Below, piece by piece: positions 35,836-44,865 of a DNA stretch of 64,000 nt. The notes below the pieces were generated by a model, which searched no databases, was not told the DNA's origin, and worked only from the letters and a program-made list of their open reading frames with translations. Source of the DNA: Marinobacter sp. GTDB taxonomy: Bacteria > Pseudomonadota > Gammaproteobacteria > Pseudomonadales > Oleiphilaceae. The DNA is taken from positions 1-64,000 of the forward strand of contig JAIUMV010000014.1 of assembly GCA_022565395.1 (NCBI GenBank), in the 5' to 3' direction. A program made the position numbers and the translations under genes. Positions within the stretch are counted from its first letter, which is position 1; the number at the start of each line of letters is the position of its first letter.

Positions 35836-37143
35836 CTAATACAACGCCCCCTGCACCCCATACGTAAACGACAACCGCGCTGCAAACTGCTCCCGGTCGG
35901 TCTCCCCCCGGGTAAAGCCCTGGCTGGCGGAGGCGCTGATGGATGCGTGTTCCGTCAGGGTGCGGCGCCAACCCAGACCCACGCGATGCACCTGGTCAGT
36001 CAGCTCAGAGGCCTTGTCAGCCGCGTCGCCTTGCCAACTGTAACTCAGGTCCACGGTCTGATCAGGGGTCGCATCAACACTCAGGCCCAGCCTGCCCCGA
36101 TATTCGTAACTCTGTAACTGCTGTCGCTGGGCCTCAACCGATGAGGCTTCCGCCAGGAAGCTTACCCGGCAGAGGCTGCAAAAGCGCCGGGTACTGACCG
36201 TCGCACCGACGGTTTCCCTCAGGTTCAGCTCCTGTATGCGGATGCTCTCCGGCAAGCCCAGGTCAGCCAGTTCAGCCGGTAAAGGCCCTAACGCCAGATC
36301 CAGCACCGTGCTGGATACCGACCTGTCATAATAAATGGCAGAGGTCGTCTGGCTGGAACTCCAGGTCCTGCGGGCGCTACCCGTGGTGGTTTCCACTTCC
36401 AACTCCCGCTGCCTTGCCCGACTCTGGCCAGCCGCCAGGTTGAAACTCCCGTTGGACAGGCGCTGCTCAAAGGTGAGCTGTGCCGTGTCAACAGTGGTGT
36501 CCTCAGAGTTGCGTCCGGACCAGTTGCTGCCTACCGAGGCACCGATGGTGGTCCGTTGTGACCAACGCCGCGTTAATGCTGCCTGCGCGCTGTAGGACTC
36601 ACCATCTTCGCGCCCCTGCTCCTCGAAGGTGCGGGCGGTCTGGCCCGACAATCGCAGCGTGGTCAGGTTAGTGGGCCAGAAGTTAAGACCAAACCCGGCG
36701 CTGACGGCGTGCTGGACATCGTAACTCTGCAGGTCCACCAGAAAACCGGTATCGTTTCTGACACCCCGGGCCGTGTGCCCGGCATTAAAGTCAAATCGCC
36801 CCGCCGGGTAGCCAAAGTCATAGCGAGACACCCCCACCAGGTTAATGCTGTCGTTGTTGTCTCCCACCAGGTCCTGCCGACGGGTTTCGGCAGTCGCACT
36901 GTAGCGCCCGGTCAAGGCATGAGCGCCCGAGCTGACACGGCCACCGGCTGCACCCTGAATGCCCAAGCTGCCGGTTGTGTCCTGCCGGTCACCTGCGCGG
37001 GTGTGCGTCACACCAGTAAACACGGATACCGAGGCGTTATAAGTCGCCGGGGTATCCTGCTGGGCCGTAGCAAAAGGCGAGACTGCAACCAGTAACGCGC
37101 AGCTCCATCCTGCCCACCTCACGCCGAGGCCCATGACGCTCAC
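35836..37143 (-). CDS. PEP-CTERM-system outer-membrane beta-barrel protein
   Basis: Protein of 435 aa: signal peptide (ALLVAVSPFATAQ) and then alternating hydrophobic/polar strands rich in Ser, Thr, Gly and aromatic residues ending in ARLSFTYGVQGALY, with a C-terminal aromatic-containing strand. This is the pattern of the outer-membrane protein regularly linked to the exosortase A export core. GTG at 37143 has AGGAG eight bases upstream; the in-frame ATG at 37134 is too far from it. An isolated CSLC motif (residues about 320-323) in a barrel protein is unusual and could form a disulphide. It follows the CpsD-like gene by five bases. Confidence 0.83.
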   Translation of the reverse strand: MSVMGLGVRWAGWSCALLVAVSPFATAQQDTPATYNASVSVFTGVTHTRAGDRQDTTGSLGIQGAAGGRVSSGAHALTGRYSATAETRRQDLVGDNNDSINLVGVSRYDFGYPAGRFDFNAGHTARGVRNDTGFLVDLQSYDVQHAVSAGFGLNFWPTNLTTLRLSGQTARTFEEQGREDGESYSAQAALTRRWSQRTTIGASVGSNWSGRNSEDTTVDTAQLTFEQRLSNGSFNLAAGQSRARQRELEVETTTGSARRTWSSSQTTSAIYYDRSVSSTVLDLALGPLPAELADLGLPESIRIQELNLRETVGATVSTRRFCSLCRVSFLAEASSVEAQRQQLQSYEYRGRLGLSVDATPDQTVDLSYSWQGDAADKASELTDQVHRVGLGWRRTLTEHASISASASQGFTRGETDREQFAARLSFTYGVQGALY

Positions 37144-37148
37144 ATCCG

Positions 37149-38012
37149 TTACTCCTGGAATACCAGGCCAGAGAACTTGTCCGAGCCGAGTATCTCCACA
37201 CACTCCATCACCACATCCCCTGTTACTTGACCAAACGGCACGCTGAACACCACCTGGTCACTGTAGTTGGCCAGAATGCGCGACTCCGTACTCTCCCGGA
37301 AAGGCGGTGCATTCACAATAATGCAGCGGTCCGGATAACGGTCGTGCAACTCGCTCATCAGTTCCCGCATACGCGATGCAGAAAACAACTCAACCGCCGA
37401 TGACGCCTGAGTGCCGGACGGGATCACACTGAGGCGGTCGATGCCGCTGGGGTAGAGAATGTCGGAAATTTTGAGATTTTTGTCGGCCACGTAATCCGTC
37501 ACTCCGTAACTGAGGTGCGCGGATACCAGTTGTTCAAGGTCGCTGCCGTGGGGATTGCAGTCCACCAGCAGGGCCGCTGTTTGAGCATCCAGCGAAAAAG
37601 CCACTGCCAGATTAAACGCTGTCAGGCATGACGAATCGTTACGCCCCAGGGACGACACCATGACGGCAAAATTCTTATCACCCGCTTTCTTCCGAAGCTG
37701 GATACGTACCTCCCGGTAGGCATCCAGAATGGCTTTGTTGGGCATGCCGGGATAGATGATTTTGCGGTCCCGAAGCTGGTCACGGGAGAGCGGACGCGGA
37801 TTGGCAATCTGCGTCAGGGAAACCGACGGATCGTAAACCGTGGGAGGCAGATCCGGCGTATCCTTGGGCGCGTTGGTCCAATGCTGATGCCCGGCAAAAG
37901 GCCGCTCTTTGCGGAAACCTTCTTCAGCCTTGGCCTCACCCGCTTGCTGGGACTCCAGGCGCAGTCGCTCCTGCTCTTTCAGTAGGGCGTTGTACAGCTT
38001 GCCATTATCCAT
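37149..38012 (-). CDS. CpsD/CapB-type protein with degenerate Walker A (pseudokinase-like)
   Basis: Protein of 287 aa occupying the slot of the XrtA-associated bacterial tyrosine kinase between Wzz and the outer-membrane barrel. The fold is recognisable (AILDAYREVRIQLRKK, VMVSSLGRNDSSCLTAFNLA, AALLVDCNPHGSDLEQL, RLSVIPSGTQASSA, DRCIIVNAPP). The P-loop GxGKS is replaced by GRNDSS (123-128) with no Lys, Walker A' has DCNP instead of D-x-D, and there is no C-terminal Tyr cluster. It is probably not an active kinase and may be a structural partner of Wzz. ATG 38012 with GGAGGT is preferred over an ATG five codons upstream; it overlaps Wzz by eight bases. Confidence 0.83.
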   Translation of the reverse strand: MDNGKLYNALLKEQERLRLESQQAGEAKAEEGFRKERPFAGHQHWTNAPKDTPDLPPTVYDPSVSLTQIANPRPLSRDQLRDRKIIYPGMPNKAILDAYREVRIQLRKKAGDKNFAVMVSSLGRNDSSCLTAFNLAVAFSLDAQTAALLVDCNPHGSDLEQLVSAHLSYGVTDYVADKNLKISDILYPSGIDRLSVIPSGTQASSAVELFSASRMRELMSELHDRYPDRCIIVNAPPFRESTESRILANYSDQVVFSVPFGQVTGDVVMECVEILGSDKFSGLVFQE

Positions 38013-39579
38013 TGGCACCTCCGCCAAACAGACCGGTCAGGCGATTTATGATCTGCTCCGGCTGGATACCCATGATGCTGAATACCAGAACGGACATGTA
38101 GCCAACCATAAACACCACCAGCACGAGACCCACGATAATGACATCCGGCCTCAACATGCGGTCTTTCCAGGTACTGTTGTAGTGGGGAATGGAAGCCAGT
38201 ACCGGCACGCCCTCAGGCAGCGCGTTATTGAGCGCGCGCACTGACCGTACCCGCTGATCAAACAGCACCAGGGCCACCAGCAAGCCCAATACCATGCCAC
38301 TGCCCAGGAAGGGCCCGGCAAGCCCCACCTGATGAAGCTGCAGCCCGTCCCACCGGGTGGGATAAGAGGCCGGCTCAAGAATACGGTAACTCACACCTTC
38401 ACCCTGTGCGTCCAGGGTCATGGACAGACGGGCGCGTTCGCGGCGTTGCAGCATATCTTCATACACGCCTTTGGTAACATTGTAGTCACGGGTCAGTTCC
38501 GCCAGCTGGGCCTGATTGGCAGCCACCCGCTCAGACCGGGCGAAAGCCTCTTCGAGCAAGCGCTCCAGTGAGGCCAGACGATTGCCCTGTACTTCAAGCC
38601 GGGTACGGGCGTCGGCCTGCTTGAGCATCAGGCTCTCGTAGACAGGGTTTTCCATCAACTCGGCCACTTCGCCTTCACGTTCTCCGCCTTGTCCGGCCGC
38701 AATCTGCTGACGGAGTTCGTCAATCTGATTCTGCACCGCCATGACATCCGGGTGCCGGTCATGATAACGCAGGCGCAGGGTGGACAAATCCTGGTTGAGG
38801 GCCGCTAACCGACGCTCAGCGGTTGACACACCCTGGCTGACGACGACCCGGCGCATGGGCGATTCGTTCGCCAACTGCTGAGCGGTCAGGCGAAGCTCTG
38901 ATTCTGTCTGCTGAATTTCCAGCTTTAGGTTTTCAATGGATGAGCGCAGGGTTTCGATACGCGCCCGTACCGCGGCCTCAGTACCGTCCTGGTTGGCCTG
39001 ATTAAACTCCTTGAGGCGATTTTCTGCGACTTCCAACTGGCGCTGGTAACTACGCACCTGGGAGTCGATAAACTCGAAGGCACCCTGACTTTCAGCGCGT
39101 TTCTGGCGCGCAGAGCGCTCGACAAAGCGGGTGATGGCGGCACTCACTACCTGAAATGACTGGTCCGGGTCACCGCTGCCGTAGCTGACTTCAAGAAAGT
39201 TGCGATTGGTGATGCGCAGGCGTAGCTGGTTGCGTAATGAATTGATGACGTTGGTACGATGCTGGTCACTCTCTGTGCCTCTCAGCAAGCGGGTATCCAG
39301 CGCGACCTGCTCAAGGAAACTACGGTTTTGAAAGAGCTCACGAGCTTCGTTGATACGGTCTATCGGGGTTACCTCAGCCTGCCCTCGCAGCAGCGGCTGC
39401 AGCAAGGTGGACTGCTCCGCATAGAGCACCGCCTGAGAGGTATAGCTTTTCGGTGTCGCGTAACCAAACGCCATCACGCCGGCCGTCACCAGCATAAAGA
39501 CCACCGCGGCCAGCACTCGATACCGATACAGCTCAAGACGCACCGCCTTGATGGTATCAAGAACAAACTGCAGGTCCAT
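38005..39579 (-). CDS. XrtA-system polysaccharide chain-length determinant (Wzz)
   Basis: Inner-membrane co-polymerase of 524 aa. TM1 (about 22-42) and TM2-3 near the C-terminus (about 425-445 and 482-506) bracket a long periplasmic coiled-coil region (about 165-400) rich in Glu, Gln, Arg and Leu. YTSQAVLYAEQSTLLQPLL and the pre-TM LEPASYPTRWDG (Pro-rich) are typical of the family. It controls chain length with the polymerase, and normally with a cytoplasmic tyrosine kinase encoded next door. Starts on the last base of the Wza stop (TAATG). Confidence 0.92.
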   Translation of the reverse strand: MDLQFVLDTIKAVRLELYRYRVLAAVVFMLVTAGVMAFGYATPKSYTSQAVLYAEQSTLLQPLLRGQAEVTPIDRINEARELFQNRSFLEQVALDTRLLRGTESDQHRTNVINSLRNQLRLRITNRNFLEVSYGSGDPDQSFQVVSAAITRFVERSARQKRAESQGAFEFIDSQVRSYQRQLEVAENRLKEFNQANQDGTEAAVRARIETLRSSIENLKLEIQQTESELRLTAQQLANESPMRRVVVSQGVSTAERRLAALNQDLSTLRLRYHDRHPDVMAVQNQIDELRQQIAAGQGGEREGEVAELMENPVYESLMLKQADARTRLEVQGNRLASLERLLEEAFARSERVAANQAQLAELTRDYNVTKGVYEDMLQRRERARLSMTLDAQGEGVSYRILEPASYPTRWDGLQLHQVGLAGPFLGSGMVLGLLVALVLFDQRVRSVRALNNALPEGVPVLASIPHYNSTWKDRMLRPDVIIVGLVLVVFMVGYMSVLVFSIMGIQPEQIINRLTGLFGGGANG

Positions 39580-40217
39580 TAGAGCTCACCTCTGAACAGC
39601 TGTTTGCGGGGAACGCTGATGACGTCGCCCGGCTGCAACAGGAAATTGCTGCTCATGTCGCCTTTATTGAGGATGCCATCAAGGTCCAGGCGATAGCTGG
39701 CGTACCCGCCGGCTGTTGTCATACGATGAAGCTGGGCCCGTTTGGGTGCCGCGAAGTCAGTGACGCCGCCGGCCTGCAGCACCAGGTCCAGTACGGTCAT
39801 ACCCGAGCGATGATTGATAGACAACTGCGACCCCACCTGACCGGTAACCCTGACCCGGTCGCGATACTCTTTGCTCACCGGACTGGTAACCATGACGGTG
39901 ACTTCGGGGTTGCGGACGAGTTCACCCAGGGCCTCGCGGATTTCCGCGGCCAGCTCCTCAGGCCGTTTGTTCTCGGCAGAGACATCCCCCATCAGCGGCA
40001 TGGAGATGGCACCGTCAGGGCGTACCACAATGTTGTGACTCAATTCCGGATTACGCCAGACGTGGATCGACAGGGTGTCACCGATGCCAATGCGATAGGG
40101 CTCAGCTTCAAGGTTCATCATGGGAGGCTGACCATTGCCTGCCAGCGGAGCGCTGGCACAGCCGGCAAACAGCACCAGCATGGCCGCCAAACCCAATAAA
40201 CGTGTGACTGTTTTCAT
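39579..40217 (-). CDS. XrtA-system polysaccharide export lipoprotein (Wza-like)
   Basis: Outer-membrane export protein of 212 aa. Lipobox LFAGC (Cys19), polysaccharide-export domain YRIGIGDTLSIHVWRNPELS with VVRPDGAISMPLMGDV, then a SLBB-like domain (RVRVTGQVGSQLSINHRSGMT; LLQPGDVISVP). Shorter than E. coli Wza, as usual for the exosortase A variant, which lacks the long C-terminal helix. AAGGG precedes the ATG. Coupled to Wzz by TAATG. Confidence 0.93.
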   Translation of the reverse strand: MKTVTRLLGLAAMLVLFAGCASAPLAGNGQPPMMNLEAEPYRIGIGDTLSIHVWRNPELSHNIVVRPDGAISMPLMGDVSAENKRPEELAAEIREALGELVRNPEVTVMVTSPVSKEYRDRVRVTGQVGSQLSINHRSGMTVLDLVLQAGGVTDFAAPKRAQLHRMTTAGGYASYRLDLDGILNKGDMSSNFLLQPGDVISVPRKQLFRGEL

Positions 40218-40244
40218 ATGCCAACCCTTCAGCGATAGGTACGC

Positions 40245-41651
40245 CTAGCGTACACCCTTGCCCAACAGAACCACTTCCACTGTCTGTATCATAATCAGGA
40301 AATCCATCAGCAGACTATGATTCTTTGAATAGTAGAGATCGTATTCCAGCTTGCCCCGCGCATCCTCCACTGACGCGCCATAGGGGTACTTCAGCTGCGC
40401 CCAGCCCATGAGGCCCGGTTTAACGTAATGCCGGGTGTCATAGAAGGGAATTTTCTCCTTCAGCTCGGAGACAAATTCCGGACGCTCCGGGCGTGGCCCG
40501 ACAATACTCATTTCGCCTTTTATGACATTCCACAACTGGGGCAGTTCATCCAGCCGTGTGTTACGGATAAAGGCACCTACCCGCGTAATACGGTTGTCAT
40601 TGGCTTGCGCCCAGCGGGCCTTGCCATCCTTTTCAGCATCCTGCCGCATACTACGAAACTTGTAGATCTTGAATTCCTTGCCCAACATGCCAATGCGGGT
40701 CTGGCTGTAGAGAATCGGCCGTCCGGTTTCCAGAAACACCGCCAACGCCGTGAGTATGATGAACGGCAGCATAACCACCAGCAGCGTCAGACTGATGACA
40801 AGGTCAACCAGTCGCTTGCTGTAATTCCGAGCCTTGGAGGCCTTGAAGCCTTCAGAGAACAGGATCCAGGATGGGTGCACCAGGTCCAGCTTGGCTTTTT
40901 TCAGCTCACGCTCATAAAACGAAATCGCGTCAGTGACTTCGATGCCGCGCAGTTTGCACTCCATCAACTCCGGCACCGGCAACCAGCCACCCTCGGTACG
41001 ACGGCGCTCCTGTTGGGCGACAACAATTTCAGAGATGCGGTTTTCCTTGCAGAAACTGTAGAGATCATAGGGCACAGGCAACAGGTGCTGACTGTCCACC
41101 CGCACATTGGCGGAATCAGGAATACAGCCCAGCAAACGAATGCCAAAGGCTTTCAGGTTGCTCTGGTATTCCGTCATCAGGGAGGAGGCAAAGTCACCGC
41201 TGCCAAAAATAATCACTCTGCGCACCAGTTGTTCGGAATCCACCAGTCGCAAAAAAACCAGACGAATAACAATCACCAGCATGGAGGCGAACAGCACCGA
41301 CCAGAACAGGTTACCGCTGCCGGGATCAATCACCGGGATAAACAGATACAACACGGTGAGGCCCAACCCACCGACAAAGCAGTAGGCCACCAGGGTACGG
41401 AAAAACATCGCCGCGATGCCTTCCTGCACCATGGCGAGGTAGACGCCCATGGCCAGGGTGCCACAGCTCAGCACAGCGGCAAACACCGCTGTAGAGACAA
41501 GATCAGTCGGCATCGGGGGGTGACTCAGGCCCACCAAGGCAAAAAACACTGTCAGCAGGTAAAAGACCGACAACAATGCCGCAAACTCAATTGCAGCAAG
41601 GGCAAGGTAGGGAATGTGCAGGTAGTGCTTTCTGAATCTAATGTACGACAC
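40245..41651 (-). CDS. EpsB-like initiating sugar transferase (undecaprenyl-phosphate sugar phosphotransferase)
   Basis: Polyisoprenyl-phosphate hexose-1-phosphate transferase of 468 aa of the kind tied to PEP-CTERM loci. Four to five N-terminal TM helices (about 15-145), a Rossmann-like CoA_binding_3 region (RRVIIFGSGDFA), one TM (about 283-305) and the catalytic bac_transf domain: YSQTRIGMLGKEFKIYKFRSM, TRLDELPQLWNV, GEMSIVGPRPERPEF and KPGLMGWAQ. It starts glycan assembly on undecaprenyl phosphate. The start is GTG with GGAAG seven bases upstream. First gene of the export operon. Confidence 0.93.
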   Translation of the reverse strand: MSYIRFRKHYLHIPYLALAAIEFAALLSVFYLLTVFFALVGLSHPPMPTDLVSTAVFAAVLSCGTLAMGVYLAMVQEGIAAMFFRTLVAYCFVGGLGLTVLYLFIPVIDPGSGNLFWSVLFASMLVIVIRLVFLRLVDSEQLVRRVIIFGSGDFASSLMTEYQSNLKAFGIRLLGCIPDSANVRVDSQHLLPVPYDLYSFCKENRISEIVVAQQERRRTEGGWLPVPELMECKLRGIEVTDAISFYERELKKAKLDLVHPSWILFSEGFKASKARNYSKRLVDLVISLTLLVVMLPFIILTALAVFLETGRPILYSQTRIGMLGKEFKIYKFRSMRQDAEKDGKARWAQANDNRITRVGAFIRNTRLDELPQLWNVIKGEMSIVGPRPERPEFVSELKEKIPFYDTRHYVKPGLMGWAQLKYPYGASVEDARGKLEYDLYYSKNHSLLMDFLIMIQTVEVVLLGKGVR

Positions 41652-41968
41652 GCATTACTTCCTTGTCGCCTCTCTGGACATGCTGAACGCTGAAAAAGGG
41701 CGCAAGACACCCTGCCTTTCCTGGCACCCTGGTGATTCGACATCCCACAGGACTTACAGCGACCGTTAAGGAAACTATTTGGTAACTTTCCGATCTTCTA
41801 TTGTGCGCTCTGAGATGATCAATCTCAACCGTAATGTATCTTCCTGTAACAGAGTTTTGCAGCATTTATCAATTCAGGCCGCCTGGACAGGAAAATTGCG
41901 TTGTTTTTGTAACATCAGTAGGTGAAAATTTGACTACTGCGAATTAAGCCCAACGGAAGGAATCCGCA
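41652..41968. other. Divergent promoter region of the EPS export and deacetylase operons
   Basis: A 317-base non-coding stretch between divergent operons, AT-richer than its flanks. I searched both strands for GG-N10-GC and found no sigma-54 site; the closest, TGGACA near 41884, is off by one base in spacing. No riboswitch or terminator is evident. Confidence 0.5.
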
Positions 41969-42886
41969 ATGGTAGCTACGCCGGACACATCGCAAGATCA
42001 AACCCTGCACGCCATGAGCATTGATGTGGAGGACTACTTTCATGTAGCCGCCCTGTCCAATGTCATCACTCCGGCGGACTGGCCCAAGCTGCCCTCCCGG
42101 GTTGAGCGCAACACAGAGCAATTGCTTGAGCTGTTTGGTCGCCATCGCGTCAAAGCCACGTTCTTTGTGCTGGGCTGGGTCGCGGAACGTCATCCGGCGC
42201 TGATCCGGCGGCTGGCGGATGAGGGCCACGAAATTGCCTCCCATGGCTACAGCCATCAGCTCATTTACAACCAGAGCCCTGAGGTGTTCCGGGAGGAAAC
42301 CCAGCGCTCCAAGGCGCTGCTGGAAGATATTATCCAGAAGCCGGTCACCGGCTACCGGGCTGCCAGTTACTCCATCACGAAAGACTCTCTGTGGGCACTG
42401 GATATTCTGGCGGAGTTGGGCTTCAGCTGGGACTCCAGCATATTCCCCATTCGCCATGACCGCTACGGCATCCCCGACTCCCCGCGCGCGCCCTACACTA
42501 TTGAAACCAGCAGTGGCGCAAGCTTGCGCGAATTCCCCCTGACCACAGCGCGAGTGTTTGGCCTCAGCGTGCCCGCCGCTGGCGGCGGTTACTTCCGGCA
42601 GTTTCCTTACCCGCTGTTTCGGTACCTGTTCCAGCGGGCGTCTGAGGGCGGGCGAAATCCGCAGATGTTCTATCTGCACCCCTGGGAAATCGACCCAGAC
42701 CAACCGCGCTACAACAACGCCAGTTGGTTCTCCCGCTTCCGTCACTACACCAATCTCGACAAGTGCTACGGCCGGCTTGAACGCCTGCTGACGGACTTCC
42801 GTTTTGGCACCGTGACCGAGAGCTATAATGCCTATGAGCCGGCCCGTACCATCGTCCGGCAGAATGAAATGATCAAACTGGCCTGA
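41969..42886 (+). CDS. XrtA-system polysaccharide deacetylase
   Basis: NodB-type deacetylase of 305 aa, the classic exosortase A variant: SIDVEDYFHVAAL near the N-terminus with catalytic Asp19 and metal Asp, KATFFVLGWVAERHP, GHEIASHGYSHQLIYN with the two metal His, and the downstream GYRAASYSIT and FYLHPWEIDPDQPR. No signal peptide is visible, as usual in this subfamily. AAGGAA lies seven bases ahead of the ATG. It is followed at once by the ATPase gene (TGATG), forming a two-gene unit divergent from the export operon. Confidence 0.93.
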   Translation: MVATPDTSQDQTLHAMSIDVEDYFHVAALSNVITPADWPKLPSRVERNTEQLLELFGRHRVKATFFVLGWVAERHPALIRRLADEGHEIASHGYSHQLIYNQSPEVFREETQRSKALLEDIIQKPVTGYRAASYSITKDSLWALDILAELGFSWDSSIFPIRHDRYGIPDSPRAPYTIETSSGASLREFPLTTARVFGLSVPAAGGGYFRQFPYPLFRYLFQRASEGGRNPQMFYLHPWEIDPDQPRYNNASWFSRFRHYTNLDKCYGRLERLLTDFRFGTVTESYNAYEPARTIVRQNEMIKLA

Positions 42887-42903
42887 TGGCCTTGGAATGC
42901 TTT

Positions 42904-43977
42904 ATGTACCTTGAACACTTTGGCCTGCACCGCCACCCCTTCCGTATAACGCCGGAAGACGACTTCATTTATATGAGCCAGCAGCACTCGCGGGCCTATG
43001 TTTACATGTCGTCTGCCATCTGGAGTTCGGAAGGTTTTGTTGCTATCAGCGGTGAGGTGGGTTCAGGTAAAACAACCCTGCTGCGCAAGACCATCCGCAG
43101 CCTGGAGGGCAACCTCAAACTGCTGCATATTTCCTACACCAAGGTGGACTCCCAGGGTTTGTTCAGCCTGATCGTCAAACAGGCCGGGCTGGAGCCCGAA
43201 AACGACACCAAGACAGCCCTGCTGTTCAGCATCATGGACTATCTGCAGAAGATGGCAGAGCAAGGCACCCCGGTGGTTCTTGCGGTTGATGAAGCGCAGA
43301 ACCTGACCCGCGATAACCTTGAAGATATCCGCATGCTGGCAGGGCTGGAGAATCTCGGCGGCCCGTCCATGCGGGTGATTCTGCTGGGGCAGCCGGAGCT
43401 GAAAGACCACATCACTGCCATTCCTCAACTGGCTCAGCGGGTCAAACTGTTCTTCCACCTGGAAGGCCTGTCCCTCAAGGAAGTATCCGAGTACATCGAC
43501 TACCGTTTGCTGGTGGCCGGCCACGGTGGCAACCGTCTGTTTGATGAAGGCACCGTTAAGGACATCTACGAACTCAGCCAGGGCATTCCACGACTGATCA
43601 ACAAGATCTGTGATGCAATGATGCTGTGCGCCTACTCGGAAGACCGCCCTTTCATTGACCCCAATGACCTGCGGGAAATCCGTCATGAGGTGCTGGGGGA
43701 AGAGACCCCAAGCCAGAAGAAAAAACGCGGCCAGACCAAGGCAAAGACACCAGCCGCGCAACCTATGCCCGTTGAGCCGGGCCAAGGCCTGAGCAACGAC
43801 GCACTCGGACGCATTGCTGCCGCGCTGGAGGGCATTGACCACAAGCTAGGGGAGCTGCTCATGCGGCAAGCCGAGTCGGGGCAGCAAGACGGGGGCGAAA
43901 CTGTAGAAGACGCCCTTAGCGCCTACGGCACATCTGCACCTTTGGGGCTGGAGACGTTGTTTCGGTACAAGAAATAG
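42904..43977 (+). CDS. XrtA/PEP-CTERM-system-associated ATPase (ExeA-like)
   Basis: AAA ATPase of 357 aa: MYLEHFGLHRHPF start signature, Walker A GEVGSGKT (50-57), Walker B VVLAVDEAQNL and sensor LLGQPELKDH. The C-terminal about 90 residues are a Lys/Ala/Pro linker and a low-complexity tail. ExeA/GspA-like ATPases act with cell-wall-spanning assemblies; in exosortase loci the role is unknown. ATG 42904 matches the family start; ATG 42886, overlapping the deacetylase stop as TGATG, would add six residues and cannot be excluded. Confidence 0.92.
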   Translation: MYLEHFGLHRHPFRITPEDDFIYMSQQHSRAYVYMSSAIWSSEGFVAISGEVGSGKTTLLRKTIRSLEGNLKLLHISYTKVDSQGLFSLIVKQAGLEPENDTKTALLFSIMDYLQKMAEQGTPVVLAVDEAQNLTRDNLEDIRMLAGLENLGGPSMRVILLGQPELKDHITAIPQLAQRVKLFFHLEGLSLKEVSEYIDYRLLVAGHGGNRLFDEGTVKDIYELSQGIPRLINKICDAMMLCAYSEDRPFIDPNDLREIRHEVLGEETPSQKKKRGQTKAKTPAAQPMPVEPGQGLSNDALGRIAAALEGIDHKLGELLMRQAESGQQDGGETVEDALSAYGTSAPLGLETLFRYKK

Positions 43978-43980
43978 CGA

Positions 43981-44610
43981 GGCTAGCGAAGCGTTGCTTC
44001 GCGTGTTTTCTCACCCTCAGCCAAAACCGCGGACGCCCCACGAGTGCCTGACCCGTCGCACGACTCAAGAGCCCCTCTCCCTTGAGGGGAGAGGGGTTGG
44101 GGTGAGGGTGGCTAGCGCGCCCCGCAAGGGGCAGCATTATCCAAGTAAAGCATCACACGGCAGTGCTGACGAAGCGTTGCTTCGTATGTTTTTTCACCCT
44201 CACCCTACCCTCTCCCCTCAAGGGAGAGGGAATATACAACTGCGAACCCCTGACCCTTCACACGGTTCAAGAACCCCTCTCCCTTGAGGGGAGAGGGGTT
44301 GGGGTGAGGGTGGCTAGCGCGCCCCGCAAGGGGCAGCATTATCCAAGCGAAGCACCACACCGCAGTGCTGACGAAGCGTTGCTTCGTATGTTTTTTCACC
44401 CTCACCCTACCCCGCTCCGCGCCCCGGCCTGCCGCATAGCGGCAGTCGTTCCGGCGGGTGAAGCGTTGCTTCACTCTTCCGCCTACACCCCCTCAAGGGA
44501 GAGGGAACAAAACTCAAAAAAACCCCTGGCCTGCTACGTTCCGGCGGGCGAAGCGTTGCTTCACTTTTCCGCCTACACCCCCTCGAGGCAGAGGGAATAA
44601 AAACCCTAAG
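43981..44610. repeat. Third cluster of palindromic intergenic repeats
   Basis: One complete unit at about 44072-44230 and a second starting at 44274 whose right arm breaks off near 44412 into GCTCCGCGCCCCGG. Smaller GAAGCGTTGCTTC and CTACACCCCCTC units follow up to about 44600. Same arms as the copies at the left end of the window. The cluster marks the boundary between the EPS locus and the greA-carB core. No gene seen. Confidence 0.82.
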
Positions 44611-44699
44611 CCATCTAACGCACCATTTTCGATGCACCAATGCAGCGCAGAGCACCGTTTCGGTGCGCAACTTGCTGCTTGCCGCAAGCAGAAAGACAC

Positions 44700-44745
44700 A
44701 ACTCACTGTTTTTAAAATGAAATAAAAATTGGCACGGCACCTGCT
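44700..44745 (+). promoter_or_regulatory. Sigma-54 promoter with the same upstream AACTCACTG element
   Basis: TTGGCAC-GGCAC-CTGCT places GG at 44731-44732 and GC at 44743-44744, ten bases apart. AACTCACTG at 44700-44708 lies exactly 20 bases before TTGGCAC, as at the PEP-CTERM gene. Predicted start near 44756, giving a leader of about 110 bases that does not contain a GEMM-like aptamer. Confidence 0.82.
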
Positions 44746-44865
44746 ATTACCATCCTGTGACAATCACGGTGCCCCAGGTGAGGCGCACCCGCCGTGTCAA
44801 ATACGAAGAATATTCAAAAGCGTGCGCTGTTGAAGCGCTGTACTAAATATCCGGGAGAGTCATCC

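Noticed and set aside
41880-41900. Sigma-54 site before the deacetylase (TGGACA...TTGC)
   Set aside because: The spacing between GG and GC is 11 instead of 10, a change that normally abolishes recognition.
44756-44865. Second c-di-GMP riboswitch in the leader of the barrel-protein gene
   Set aside because: The leader lacks the GEMM core (no AAACC, GGGACG-AAAGCC or GATAGC strand); only an unremarkable CACGG/CCGTG stem is present.
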